A program made the position numbers and the translations under genes. A DNA stretch of 64,000 nt from Haematobia irritans (taxonomy: Eukaryota; Arthropoda; Insecta; Diptera; Muscidae): the NCBI RefSeq assembly GCF_050003625.1, contig NC_134399.1, positions 221,644,975-221,708,974 of the forward strand, in the 5' to 3' direction. Below the pieces are notes generated by a model that did no database searches, was not told the origin of the DNA, and saw only the letters and a list, made by a program, of their open reading frames with translations. Each line of letters begins with the position of its first letter. Position 1 is the first letter of the stretch. Positions 45,115 to 56,420 of the stretch are shown here, one piece after another.

Positions 45115-46637
45115 ATTAGTATTAGTATTAGTATTAGTATTAGTATTAGTATTAGTATTAGTATTAGTATTAGTATTAGTATTAGTATTAGTATTAGTAT
45201 TAGTATTAGTATTAGTATTAGTATTAGTATTAGTATTAGTATTAGTATTAGTATTAGTATTAGTATTAGTATTAGTATTAGTATTAGTATTAGTATTAGT
45301 ATTAGTATTAGTATTAGTATTAGTATTAGTATTAGTATTAGTATTAGTATTAGTATTAGTATTAGTATTAGTATTAGTATTAGTATTAGTATTAGTATTA
45401 GTATTAGTATTAGTATTAGTATTAGTATTAGTATTAGTATTAGTATTAGTATTAGTATTAGTATTAGTATTAGTATTAGTATTAGTATTAGTATTAGTAT
45501 TAGTATTAGTATTAGTATTAGTATTAGTATTAGTATTAGTATTAGTATTAGTATTAGTATTAGTATTAGTATTAGTATTAGTATTAGTATTAGTATTAGT
45601 ATTAGTATTAGTATTAGTATTAGTATTAGTATTAGTATTAGTATTAGTATTAGTATTAGTATTAGTATTAGTATTAGTATTAGTATTAGTATTAGTATTA
45701 GTATTAGTATTAGTATTAGTATTAGTATTAGTATTAGTATTAGTATTAGTATTAGTATTAGTATTAGTATTAGTATTAGTATTAGTATTAGTATTAGTAT
45801 TAGTATTAGTATTAGTATTAGTATTAGTATTAGTATTAGTATTAGTATTAGTATTAGTATTAGTATTAGTATTAGTATTAGTATTAGTATTAGTATTAGT
45901 ATTAGTATTAGTATTAGTATTAGTATTAGTATTAGTATTAGTATTAGTATTAGTATTAGTATTAGTATTAGTATTAGTATTAGTATTAGTATTAGTATTA
46001 GTATTAGTATTAGTATTAGTATTAGTATTAGTATTAGTATTAGTATTAGTATTAGTATTAGTATTAGTATTAGTATTAGTATTAGTATTAGTATTAGTAT
46101 TAGTATTAGTATTAGTATTAGTATTAGTATTAGTATTAGTATTAGTATTAGTATTAGTATTAGTATTAGTATTAGTATTAGTATTAGTATTAGTATTAGT
46201 ATTAGTATTAGTATTAGTATTAGTATTAGTATTAGTATTAGTATTAGTATTAGTATTAGTATTAGTATTAGTATTAGTATTAGTATTAGTATTAGTATTA
46301 GTATTAGTATTAGTATTAGTATTAGTATTAGTATTAGTATTAGTATTAGTATTAGTATTAGTATTAGTATTAGTATTAGTATTAGTATTAGTATTAGTAT
46401 TAGTATTAGTATTAGTATTAGTATTAGTATTAGTATTAGTATTAGTATTAGTATTAGTATTAGTATTAGTATTAGTATTAGTATTAGTATTAGTATTAGT
46501 ATTAGTATTAGTATTAGTATTAGTATTAGTATTAGTATTAGTATTAGTATTAGTATTAGTATTAGTATTAGTATTAGTATTAGTATTAGTATTAGTATTA
46601 GTATTAGTATTAGTATTAGTATTAGTATTAGTATTAG
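45115..46637. repeat. perfect (ATTAGT)n array, 1,523 bp
   Basis: About 254 copies of the hexamer with no substitution or indel that I can find. The complementary strand reads (ACTAAT)n. It gives long open frames (Leu-Val on plus, Ile-Leu on minus) that are artefacts. The left neighbour is the 29-bp minisatellite; the right neighbour is a LINE relic. Confidence 0.97.
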
Positions 46638-46639
46638 AG

Positions 46640-47450
46640 CCGAGAAGAAAGGCATATCTACCGGCTTAGACCTAGAGCGCATGCCTATATACCTGCAAAC
46701 CCTGCTGATCCTGAATCTATTCTAAACCCAGATCTTCCGACCGCTAATTGGAAGGTTGGCCGTTTGGATGAAGTGGATGCACCAAGACGGCAGACAGTGT
46801 TTATATTGAACAGTCAGTCTTAGCCACATCTAGCTATGTTATGACTTTCTTTATATACAACTGAAGGTATATAAAAACGATCAGCCAAAGGATTCCGAAA
46901 TGAACAAGCCTCTGTCTGAATCAGAAATGAGCAGATCTTCTTGCGAAGTCGAGGGAGATAACAAAAATGCAGACTGCCTCAAACCTCACTAAAGTTGAAC
47001 CGAGGCTTATTGCGAGAGTCACCGATGACTTCATCGAAGCGGTTGCTATGACGGTTGTTGGAAATCTTGATGGTTCTGCGGATCCTCCAGATAAATCTTT
47101 ACCATTGCAAGGCTGCTTGTGCTGCTTTAAAAGTTATCCTGATGAAAGGGGACATATATATTGTTCTTATTCAAAAACCATATCAATATAAGAACAAAAT
47201 ATGTAAATGCAAATGCGCATCGTAAAATATGGGACAGTAGTGACATTGATACAAGAGGAGAGTTTTTATTTTGCGTACTAATTGGGTCATTTGTCATAAG
47301 ATAGATGCCAAAACCTTTGTCAATAAGAACAGGCAAGAAGTTTCGGACGTCACTTTGGCCTCGCAAAAACTGGCAGGTTTTAAGTGAACATAGCTTCTCA
47401 GATCATCGCTGCATCAGTTTCAAATTTGATGTTCGTACCACCAAGACCAT
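46640..47450 (+). pseudogene. non-LTR retrotransposon relic: ORF1 end and ORF2 endonuclease
   Basis: One frame gives PANPADPESILNPDLPT, NWKVGRLDEVDAPRR and QTVFILNSQS, a pattern of fly LINE ORF1 C-termini. After a frameshift it continues LKVYKNDQPKDSEM and ends with a stop near 46990. Next comes TDDFIEAVAMTVVG, then SSDIDTRGEFLFC, KTFVNKNRQEVSDVTLASQK and SEHSFSDHRCISF. The SDHR motif is the end of the ORF2 apurinic-type endonuclease domain. Stops, frameshifts and deletions occur throughout, and no reverse transcriptase remains. Confidence 0.75.
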
Positions 47451-47464
47451 ATTTCCGGCAAACG

Positions 47465-47875
47465 TTAGGAAAGCATAGACCGATACAAATCATGCCGAAT
47501 ATGTTCATGGTTTGGTATAGACTCTATATAGACCGATCTCTAGATTTGACTTCTTGGACATCTATACACTTCAGTTTTTATCCGATTTGGCTAAAATTTG
47601 AAATATTGACTTGTTTTTCAGAACATCTATTTGTTGACCAATAGATGTTTCGAATATGATGTGTATCGATCCATATTTTGATATAACTCTTATATCAAAA
47701 TATGGATCGATTCAAGGTTTAGTACACCCGAGACCGATCCTTCGATATTACATCTTGGAAATCTAGAAGACGCAAGTTTTATCAGATTTTGCTGAAATCA
47801 GATAAAAAGGCGTTAGGATTCCTCTTAAACTCAAAGAAACATGGTTGTTACAAATCCAGAATTGGATTTTGGTAG
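47465..47875 (+). mobile_element. degenerate DINE-B monomers
   Basis: TTTGGTATAGACTCTATATAGACCGATCTC (as shorter words GGTATAGACTC, ATAGACCGATCTC) and 'GACTTCTTGGACATCTA', then a second monomer with 'CGATCCATATTTTGATATAA'. No termini. It continues directly from the LINE relic. Confidence 0.6.
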
Positions 47876-49504
47876 TGGGCCGCATATATTTGTTTTTCAT
47901 TGTCTCTGAATGCTCCCTGTCCGAAATGTCACGCCTTGTTAGTCGGCAGGAAACGTCTTCGTTTTCTCCATGAGTCTAGTTTTAGTCACAAGTATTCGAT
48001 TGATGATCTTGTAGTGATAGTCGCCTATATGAAACTCTATTTCTAGTGGTTTGTCAACAATGACAACCATTTCCAGCCAGTTTTTCGAACCTATCATAGT
48101 TTGATGCAGTTAGCGAGGAGTTTCTTCTGCGATCCTTTCAATAATTTCTAGGGATTCTTATTAGGTATTTCAGTTTATGGGCTATGCTCTCAACAGTGTG
48201 TATATATGTCTTAAGGCATGATTACGCTGTTGTGCTTATTCTTCTTTATCTTCTACTTTCTTTAGAACTACTAATGTCAATTTTCCAAGTCCCTGGGAAA
48301 GACTGTCGCCGATCTTAATGGTTTTGGAAAAAAAAGTTTTAATTAGCTACTCAAGTATTTTTCCAACTGTGTTTTTTTTTTGCTGAGTAGTGGATAGTTT
48401 TGGCAATCACATCTCCATATTTTGTGGAATATCCCATGTATTACAATATTTGCCACTATTCTAGTGCATAATGCTTTATACTAACATTGGAATGTTGATT
48501 GGAAATGTAAGTCATTCTCTCTATCTCTGTTCTCTAGTACGTGTGTGATATAAATAAAAGAGGTTGGGGGACACATGGGTTATTGTTGTTGTTGGTGTTT
48601 AGAGAAATTCAATAGAGTATCGGAAGACGTTCTCATATCATATTGTCCACACATTCTTCTCTCAGGAGATGCACTTTAGTGAATTACTGCTCGATATGAG
48701 AATGACATGAATAGCCTTTGTCAATGGAATGCATTACGGATTCTAAATTAAATTACACTTCAAAATCAAATATTGACAATGAACAGATGAATGATTGTGA
48801 AGATAAGTATGAATAAGCGGAAATAGGGACAGACTATTAGTCTCCAGTCAACAATAGGCGAGACGAGTCGAATGTTGAACGTAAAGGAGAACAGAAGAAT
48901 TTACACATACATAGCTGGCTAGTGTTGTAATATCTTTTGGAAGATTTGATTGCAAAATTCGCAAGAAATTCCAAGAAAAGCCTTTGGGTTGCAATTCTTC
49001 TCCTAAAGCCTACATCTATTCCTAGGTTCATAAGGCCCTCACAAATACAAGGTAACTTGTTAGTGAACATTTGACTTTCGTTCATGGGAGTATAGTGGTC
49101 AAATCTACACCTAACCAGCGTTCTTTATTCCTTGGGTATATTTCGCGTTGACCTTATCAAACCAAACTTCATTAATATTACATGGTGACTTATATGTATT
49201 GCAACCAACTTAAGGTTAATATCGTTTCGAAACTGCTCGCCTGACAGATCTATTCCACTGACATTTCATTTTATTGCTTACAGGCTTACAAAAGCACTCA
49301 GACGACGAAATAAAATTATCCGTATTTGACTGGAAAGCCCCAAGTGGCTATAGTCAGAGCCCTCTACCATTTAAATGTGAATGGGTTAGGTTAGATTAGG
49401 TTGAAAAGAGAATTCACGTTACCCCGTCTCATATCGACTGACATACACCTAAGACAGTATTCGGCTTGTTGTGCGCTTTAACTTCTATTTTCCATCGTAT
49501 CCTT
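47876..49504. other. unique intron-like DNA
   Basis: Nothing convincing seen. A GGGTTAGGTTAGATTAGGTT motif (49384-49403) resembles an inverted SINE tail. Open stretches here lack homology signals. Confidence 0.45.
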
Positions 49505-50873
49505 TTCATACCCTCCACCATAGGATGGGGGTATATTAACTTTGTCATTCCGTTTGTAACACATCGAAATATTGCTCTAAGACCCCATAAAGTATATATA
49601 TTCTGGGTCGTGGTGAAATTCTGAGTCGATCCGAGTATGTCCGTCCGTCCGTCCGTTTGTTGAAATCACACTAACTTCCGAACGAAACAAGCTATCGATT
49701 TGAAACTTGGCACAAGTAGTTGTTTTTGATGTAGGTCGGATGGTATTGCAAATGGGCCATATCGGTCCACTTTTACGTATAGCCCCCATATAAACGGACC
49801 CCAAAATTTGGCTTGCAGACCCTCTAAGAAAAGCAAATTTCATCCGATCCGGCTCAAATTTGGTACATGGTGTTAGTATATGGTCACTAACAACCATGCA
49901 AAAATTGGTCCACATCGGTTCATATTTATATATAGCCCCCATATAAACCGATCCCCCGATTTGACTTGCGGAGCCTCTAAGAGAAGCAAATTGAATCCGA
50001 TCCGGCTGAAATTTGGTTCATGGTGTTAGTATATGGTCCCTAACAACCATGCAAAAATTGGTCCACATCGGTCTATAATTATATATAGCCCCCATATAAA
50101 CCGATCCCCCGATTTGGCTTGCAGAGCCTCTAAGAGAAACAAATTTCATCAAATCCGGCTGAAATTTGGTACATGATGTTAGTATATGGTTTCTAATGAC
50201 CATGCAAAAATTGGTCCACCTCGGTCAATAATTATATATAGCCCCCCTATATAAACCGATCACCAGATTTGAACTCCGGAGCCTCTTGGAAGACCAAAAT
50301 TCATCTGATTCAGTAGAAATTTGGTACGTGATGTTAATATATGGCCTCAAACACCCATGCAAACATTGGTCGATATAAGTCCATAATTATATATAGGCCC
50401 CATAGAAACCGATCCCCAGATTTGACCTCCGGAGCACCTTGGAAATGCAAAATTCTTTCGATTCGGTTGAAATTTGGTACGTGATGTTAGTATATGGTAT
50501 CCAACAACCATGCAGGAATTGGTTCCTATCAGTCCATAATTATATATAGCTCCTATATAAACCGATCGCCAGATGTGACATCCGGTGCCTTTTGGAGAAG
50601 CAAAATTCATCCGATCTGCTTGAAATTTGGTACGTGGTGGTAGTATATGATATTTAACAACCATGCCAAAAGTGGTCCATATCAGTCTATAATCATTTAT
50701 AGCCCCCATATAAACCGATCCCGAGATTTGGTTTTGGAGACTCTTGGAGGAGCAAATTTCATTCGAGTGAGTTGAAATTTGTGGATGACCGTCTTTCGTA
50801 GAAGTTTCTACGCAATCCATGGTGTAGGGTACATTAGATTCGGCCCAGCCGAACTTACTGCTGTATATACTTG
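49505..50873 (+). mobile_element. DINE-1-like element, family A, mosaic 3' end
   Basis: The 5' hairpin CATACCCTCCACCATAGG is followed by a 5' block, (GTCC)n at 49639-49657 and about seven monomers. The minisatellite and most of the 3' block are missing: TTGAAATTTGTGGATGACCG joins the monomer directly to the 3' block. The terminus TTCGGCCCAGCCGAACTTAC followed by TGCTGTATATAC is of the family-B type, although the preceding ACGCAATCCATGGTG is family A. Confidence 0.8.
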
Positions 50874-50879
50874 TTATCT

Positions 50880-51725
50880 CTAACTTATACCCTAATTTGC
50901 TTCCAATCTCTGTTCCCCAGCTGTACCAGGTTCCGTATCACCTCTTCACTGATATGAATAACTCTTTAGTAAAGGCAGGGTAGTGTTTCAAGATCTCATA
51001 ATGTTCAAAACAAGCCTTGCATGCAGCATCCTCGACTTCACACAGATGTGCTCTCAACTCTAGGTGGCCGGACATTTTTCTCGAGTAGTTCTCCAGTCTT
51101 CTTCGTATCAGGGTCACCCCATAGTATTTTCGTCGCACTTTCTACCTTTTCGTGGGTCCCCATTGCTTAATATGTCTCTCGTCCAACTCGGCCCGCGATT
51201 TCTTTATTGGCTTTGCATTCTGTAAATTCAGTTCCCCGCGTGGCCTAGCTCTTATCGCCAGTTCATTTGCCTTTCCTCTTATTCCTATATGTCTCGGCAC
51301 CCATATACGCGCTCGAACTTTAATGTGGGCTCATATTATTTCCAAGTCATTTAACTCATTCCGTTGCCTGCCGAATTGCGCTACTGTCCGGTGGTTTGGT
51401 TCTCCACATATACGCCCAGTCTCGTTCTCTCACCCATCTTCTGTCCATAGGAGTAGCAATTATATTCCTCTGATATCTGTTCTGGGATTTCGTACTAATT
51501 CTGGCGTCAGGTATATGATCATAGATTGTTCGGTCATCCGCCACTTTACCAACCGTCTCCCCTATTTTCCTTTGATGGTTCGTCATACTAGGTGTTTCTG
51601 TCTATAGTGCCAACATCTTCAATCTCATCACAGCCATGGCGGCTACGATTTTGATCTGAACCTCCATAGGCCTTAGATCTAGTATCGTATCCAAGGCCCT
51701 GGTTGACGTGCTCTTCATTGTCCCA
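50880..51725 (-). pseudogene. non-LTR retrotransposon ORF2 C-terminal relic (RNase H)
   Basis: Reading the minus strand downward: RALDTILDLRPMEVQIKIVA (end of the reverse-transcriptase region), then an RNase H start CYSYGQKMGERTRLGVYVEN. The family pattern there is YTDGSK, so the first catalytic Asp is a Tyr. Then RIWVPRHIGIRGKANELAIR, then MSGHLELRAHLC and a Cys-rich end ACKACFEHYEI...HYPAF. Frameshifts and stops separate the pieces. The Jockey/R1-type LINE assignment follows from RNase H plus terminal Cys motif. Confidence 0.75.
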
Positions 51726-51779
51726 GCTATGCCAAGACAAAATGTCCGTTGAACCCGTTGTAAAATTTTTATTTTGCAC

Positions 51780-52300
51780 TTTCTCTCAATTGATGTCCAC
51801 TAAAAGAGGTTTGCCGAAAATTTACACCATCACCGATGGTAATAATGGTAGCTCTCCGCTCGTATTCATCTGCCGAATATTATCCAGAGAATCTCCCAAG
51901 ACAGTGTTGAAGCCCTGGGCAGACAAACATATCTGCAGCAGACCATGGACATTCTAAGAGAATTCAGCACCATCGCACTTAGCAACCAAGAATGGCTTAA
52001 AAAGGAGCAACCTCGATTTTTTGTACCACACAATGACTACCAAAAACTCTGGATCTCAATTCGTTGGACTTTCGAGCCTGGGACATTTTGAAGAATAAAG
52101 GTGGCACTAAAAATACAAAAGTGTCGATCATCTCAAATTATTATCTCAAATGGCTTAAAAAGGAGCTTCCTCGATTTTTTGTACCACACAATGACCACCA
52201 AAAACTCTGGATGTCAATTCGTTGGACTTTCGAGCCTGGGACATATTGAAGAATAAAGGTGGCACTAACAATACAAAAGTGTCGATCATCTCAAATTATG
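51780..52300 (+). pseudogene. Tc1/mariner-superfamily transposase relic with 158-bp duplication
   Basis: Frames read SSPLVFI, VLKPWADKHI..RPWTF, then shifted ENSAPSHLA (a 'QDSAPSH' catalytic region), EWLKKEQPRFF and PPKTLDVNSLDFRAWDILKN (the family's 'PPNSPDLNPLDF' region). The block 51993-52150 is repeated at 52151-52300 (period 158 bp), duplicating the last catalytic segment. Non-functional. It is distinct from the mariner fragments at 2645 and 42601. Confidence 0.7.
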
Positions 52301-52535
52301 TCGCAAAACGTTGACTCTTTATTTTATTCTTAACGTAAGAGATAAAAACTAAGTTATTCGGTCCCAAGTCAGGACTATACGGCGGATGACCCATCAAATC
52401 GATGTTTTGAGTGCTCAAAAGTTCACGATGTGTAAGAGCTCGCATACTTTTGAGGGTCAGGTTGGTTTTCCCAATTTCATGGAATGAGATAGACACAGGG
52501 TGTCTTTGACAACAGTGCTCAGGGTCAGCCACTGA
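52296..52535 (-). pseudogene. mariner transposase C-terminal fragment
   Basis: The minus strand reads LTHRELLSTQNIDLMGHPPY, SPDLGPNNLVF and YVKNKIKSQRF: the mariner catalytic segment around the last aspartate (HPPYSPDLAPND in the family). It faces the preceding transposase relic tail to tail and is cut by the DINE-C that starts near 52500. Confidence 0.75.
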
Positions 52536-52699
52536 GTCGATGTATCCATGTCCGTCCGTCTGTCTGTGAAAACATGTTTGTGATTAAAGTATAGGTCGCA
52601 GTTTTAATCCGATAGACTTCAAATTTGGCACAAGTTTCTGTTTTGGGTCACAATAGAACCCTATTGGTTTGAGTAGAAATCGGTTCAGGTTTAAGTAGA

Positions 52700-53043
52700 T
52701 TTCCTGCTTCGACCGAACACCAAAAGTTTTTCAGCGGTGGATTATCCTACCTCAGTAATGCTGGTTGAACACCAAAAAGTTTTTCAGCGGTGGATTATCC
52801 CACCTCAGTAATGCTGGTGACATTTCTGAGGATTTCAAAGCTTCTCTAAGTGGTTTCTCAGCAATGTGGAAAGCCGTTCGGACTCGGCTATAAAAAGGAG
52901 GTCCCTTGTCATTGAGCTTAACATGGAACCGGGCAGTAATCAGTGATAAGGAAGAAGTTCACCAATGTGGTATCACAATGGGCTGAATAGTCTAAGTGAG
53001 CCTAATACATCGGGCTGCCACCTAACCTAACCTAACCTAACCT
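52700..53043 (+). mobile_element. 5'-truncated SINE with internal 52-bp duplication
   Basis: Begins inside the head (TTCCTGCTTCGACC). It carries GAACACCAAAA...AATGCTGGTT twice (from 52715 and 52767), then the normal body and (CCTAA)n tail. AAGTAGA at 52693-52699 is repeated at 53044-53050, a target duplication. Confidence 0.9.
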
Positions 53044-53294
53044 AAGTAGAATTAACGTTCTCCATATATATGCAAATTTTGGTTGGAATCGGTTCAGAGA
53101 TAGATATAGCTCCCATATATATCGCCCGCCTTAGACTCATATGACAACCGTAATTCAATTTACTTGAAATTTTGCACAGAGAGTACAATTAACATTTTAG
53201 ATATGTGTACCAAATTTGATCATAATCGGCTCAGATTTGGTCAAAGTCCCAAAATATATATCATATTCCTATTTGGGTAAAAATGGCCAAAATA

Positions 53295-53410
53295 CCCATT
53301 AAAAAAAGAGCTTCCACAAAAATAGTTTGGATCCTCAATTTGTGAGTAGTGCAAACTTGTGTCATCTCCAATGAAATGTTTGTGGAACAATTTCCTATTT
53401 TTTTGCTGGG
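53295..53410. mobile_element. short CCCAG-ended MITE
   Basis: Ends CCCATTAAAAAAAGAGC and, inverted, CCCAGCAAAAAAATAGG. 116 bp, a small relative of 30377-30947. No clear target duplication. Confidence 0.5.
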
Positions 53411-53746
53411 CTACCAAAATTTTCCTTGTAACATCGATACTGCCAAGGACAGTTGCCGCAGTTAGTAGATTTTTTACTGTTTGGTAGATTGCTAAAATTC
53501 TTGATGTTTTGGTAGATTTTGCACAATATTCCTCCTCTAAAAAGTTCTTCGCTAATTTCCCTAAGAAATACAATTTTGACAAAAGTTTTCTATAGAAAGG
53601 AAACTTTGAAAAAATTTTCTATGTAAATAAAATTTTCTGATTACTAATTTTGTTCGGTTTGAGGTCATAGAAACAATCGGTTATTGATTTGTTTTAATAT
53701 TTATTTCCAATATTTCGGAAATATTTTGACAAAAGTTTCTAACATA

Positions 53747-54012
53747 CACACAAAAAAAATTCACGAAAAATTTTCCAATTAAAATTTTAATTGAGTTTTA
53801 AAAAATATTCAATTAAAAATTTAATTGATCAACAAATTTTTTAATTGAAACAAAAATCAATCACAAAAATAATAGTATGAATTAACTTTTTAATTGACCT
53901 TCAATTAATTTTTTAATTGATACTATCATTTCTGTGATTGAAGACATTTCAATTAAAAATTAAGTGGATCAATTAATTTCGTGTATGAATCGGAAAAAAA
54001 TTTTTTTGTGTG
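53747..54012. mobile_element. AT-rich palindromic MITE (best copy)
   Basis: Ends CACACAAAAAAAATTC and, inverted, CACACAAAAAAATTTTTTTC, with TA on both sides (53745-53746 and 54013-54014). The interior alternates TTAATTGA and TCAATTAA motifs, so most of it can fold back. Inserted in the 29-bp array; Tc1/mariner-type target. Confidence 0.85.
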
Positions 54013-56420
54013 TATAGAAATAAAATTTTGACAATATTTTCTATAGAAATAGAATTTTGACAAAATTTTCTATGGAAATACATTTTTGACAAAATTTTTA
54101 ATAGAAATAAAATATTGAAAATTTTTCTATGGAAATAAAATTTTGACAAAATTTTCTATGGAAATGTATTTTTGACAAAATTTTCTATGGAAATGTATTT
54201 TTGACAAAATTTTCTGTAGAAATAAAATCTTGACAAAATTTTCTATAAAAACAAAATTTCCAAACAATTTTCTATAGAAATAAAATTTTGACAAAATTTT
54301 CTATAGAAATAACATTTTGACAAAATTTTCTATAGAAATAGAATTTCGACAAAATTTTCTATAGAAACAAAATTTTGACAAAATTTTCTACAGAAATAAG
54401 ATTTTCACAACATTTTTTATAGAAATAGAATTTTGACAAAATTTTCTATAGAAATAAAATTTTGACAAAATTTTCCACAGAAATAATATTTTCACAAAAT
54501 TTTGTATAGAAATAGAATTTTAACAAAATTTTCTATAGAAATAAAATTTTGACAAAATTTTCTATAGAAATACAATTTTGACAAAATTTTCTATAGAAAT
54601 AACATTTTGACAAAATTTTCTATAGAAATAGAATTTTGAAAAAATTTTCTATAGAAATAAACTTTTGACAAAATTTTCCACAGAAATAATATTTTCACAA
54701 AATTTTGTATAGAAATAGAATTTTGACAAAATTTTCTATAGAAATAAAATTTTGACAATATTTTCTATAGAAATAGAATTTTGACAAAATTTTCTATGGA
54801 AATACATTTTTGACAAAATTTTTAATAGAAATAATAGAAATGTATTTTTGACAAAATTTTCTATAGAAATAAAATTTTGACAAAATTTTCCACAGAAATA
54901 ATATTTTCACAAAATTTTGTATAGAAATAGAATTTTGACAAAATTTTCTATAGAAATAGAATTTTGACAAAATTTTCTATAGAAATAATATTTTCACAAA
55001 ATTTTGTATAGAAATAGAATTTTGACAAAATTTTCTATAGACATAAAATTTTGATAAAATTTTCTATAGAAATACAATTTTGACAAAATTTTCTATAGAA
55101 ATACAATTTTGACAAAATTTTCTATAGAAATAAAATTTTGACAAAATTTCCTATAGAAATAAAATTTTTACAAAATTTTTTATAGAAATAAAATTTAAAC
55201 AAAATTGTCTATAGAAATAAAATTTTGAGAAAATTTTGCATTTATATATATTGACCAAAAAAGCCCATTAAAATAAACAAAAATCTGATTAAAACTAAAT
55301 GGTCATAAAAAGGAAACAGAAAAAAATTGTCTATTGAAATAAAATTTTAACAAAATTTTCTAAAGTAATAACATTTTGACTAAATTTTCGGTAGAAATAA
55401 AATTTCGAGAAACTTTTCTATAGAAATATAATTTTGACACAATATTCTATAGAAATAAAATTATGACAAAATTTCTTTAAAGAATAAAATTTTGACAAAA
55501 TTTTCTATATAAATAAAATTTAGACAAAATTTTCTATATAAATAAAATTTTGGCAAAAAATGTCTATATAAATAAATTTTGACACAAAATTGCTAAAGAA
55601 ATAAAATCTTGACAAAATCTCTATAGAAATAAAATCTTTAAAAAAATTTTTCTAAAGAAATACAATTGGGTCAAAATTTTTTATAGAAATAAAATTTTTA
55701 CAAAATTTTTTATAGAAATAAAATTTAAACAAACTTGTCTATAGAAATAAAATTTTGCATTTATATATATTGACCAAAAAAGCCCATTAAAATAAACAAA
55801 AATCTGATTAAAACTAAGTGGTCATAAAAAGGAAACAGAAAAAAATTTTCTATTGAAATAAAATTTTAACAAAATTTTCTAAAGTAATAACATTTTGACT
55901 AAATTTTCGGTAGAAATAAAATTTCGAGAAACTTTTCTATAGAAATACAATTTTGACACAATATTCTATAGAAATAAAATTTTGACAAGATATTCTATAT
56001 AAATAAAATTTAGACAAAATTTTCTATATACGTAAAATTTTGGCAAAAAATTTCTATATAAATAAATTTTGACAAAAAATTGCTAAAGAAATAAAATCTT
56101 GACAAAATCTTCTATAGAAATAAAATCTTTAAAAAAAAAAAATTCTAAAGAAATACAATTGGGTCAAGACTTTTATAGAAATAAAATGTTGACAAAATTT
56201 TCTATAGAAATAAAATTTTAACAAAATTTTCCATAAATATACACATTTTCTATAAATAACTTTAATAATTTTAAAATAAAATTTTGACGAAATTTTCTAT
56301 AGAAATAAAATTTTGACAAAATTTTCAATAGAAATAAAATTTTGACAAAATTTTCTATAAAAATAAAATTTTGACAAAATATTCTATAGAAATAAAATTT
56401 TAACAAAATTTTCCATAAAT
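54013..56420 (+). repeat. 29-bp minisatellite array with higher-order repeats
   Basis: About 80 units. Variant units with AATATTTTCACAAAATTTTG recur at 54481, 54684, 54896 and 54983 (offsets 203, 212 and 87 bp; 203 = 7x29 and 87 = 3x29). A larger block (about 55160-55690) with a non-array phrase TTGACCAAAAAAGCCCATTA is repeated at about 520-530 bp. TAAATATACACATTTTC at about 56235 recurs at 182 bp. Confidence 0.9.

Noticed and set aside
45020..46682. Long open frames over the hexamer array on both strands
   Set aside because: Leu-Val and Ile-Leu dipeptide frames are a direct result of a 6-bp repeat without stops. There is no start context, domain or codon variation.
49384..49403. Telomeric TTAGG repeats
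   Set aside because: Only about three imperfect units, internal, and best explained as an inverted SINE (CCTAA)n tail.
51152..51607. 151-residue open frame on the plus strand
   Set aside because: It is the antisense of the LINE RNase H relic, whose minus-strand frames show recognisable motifs.
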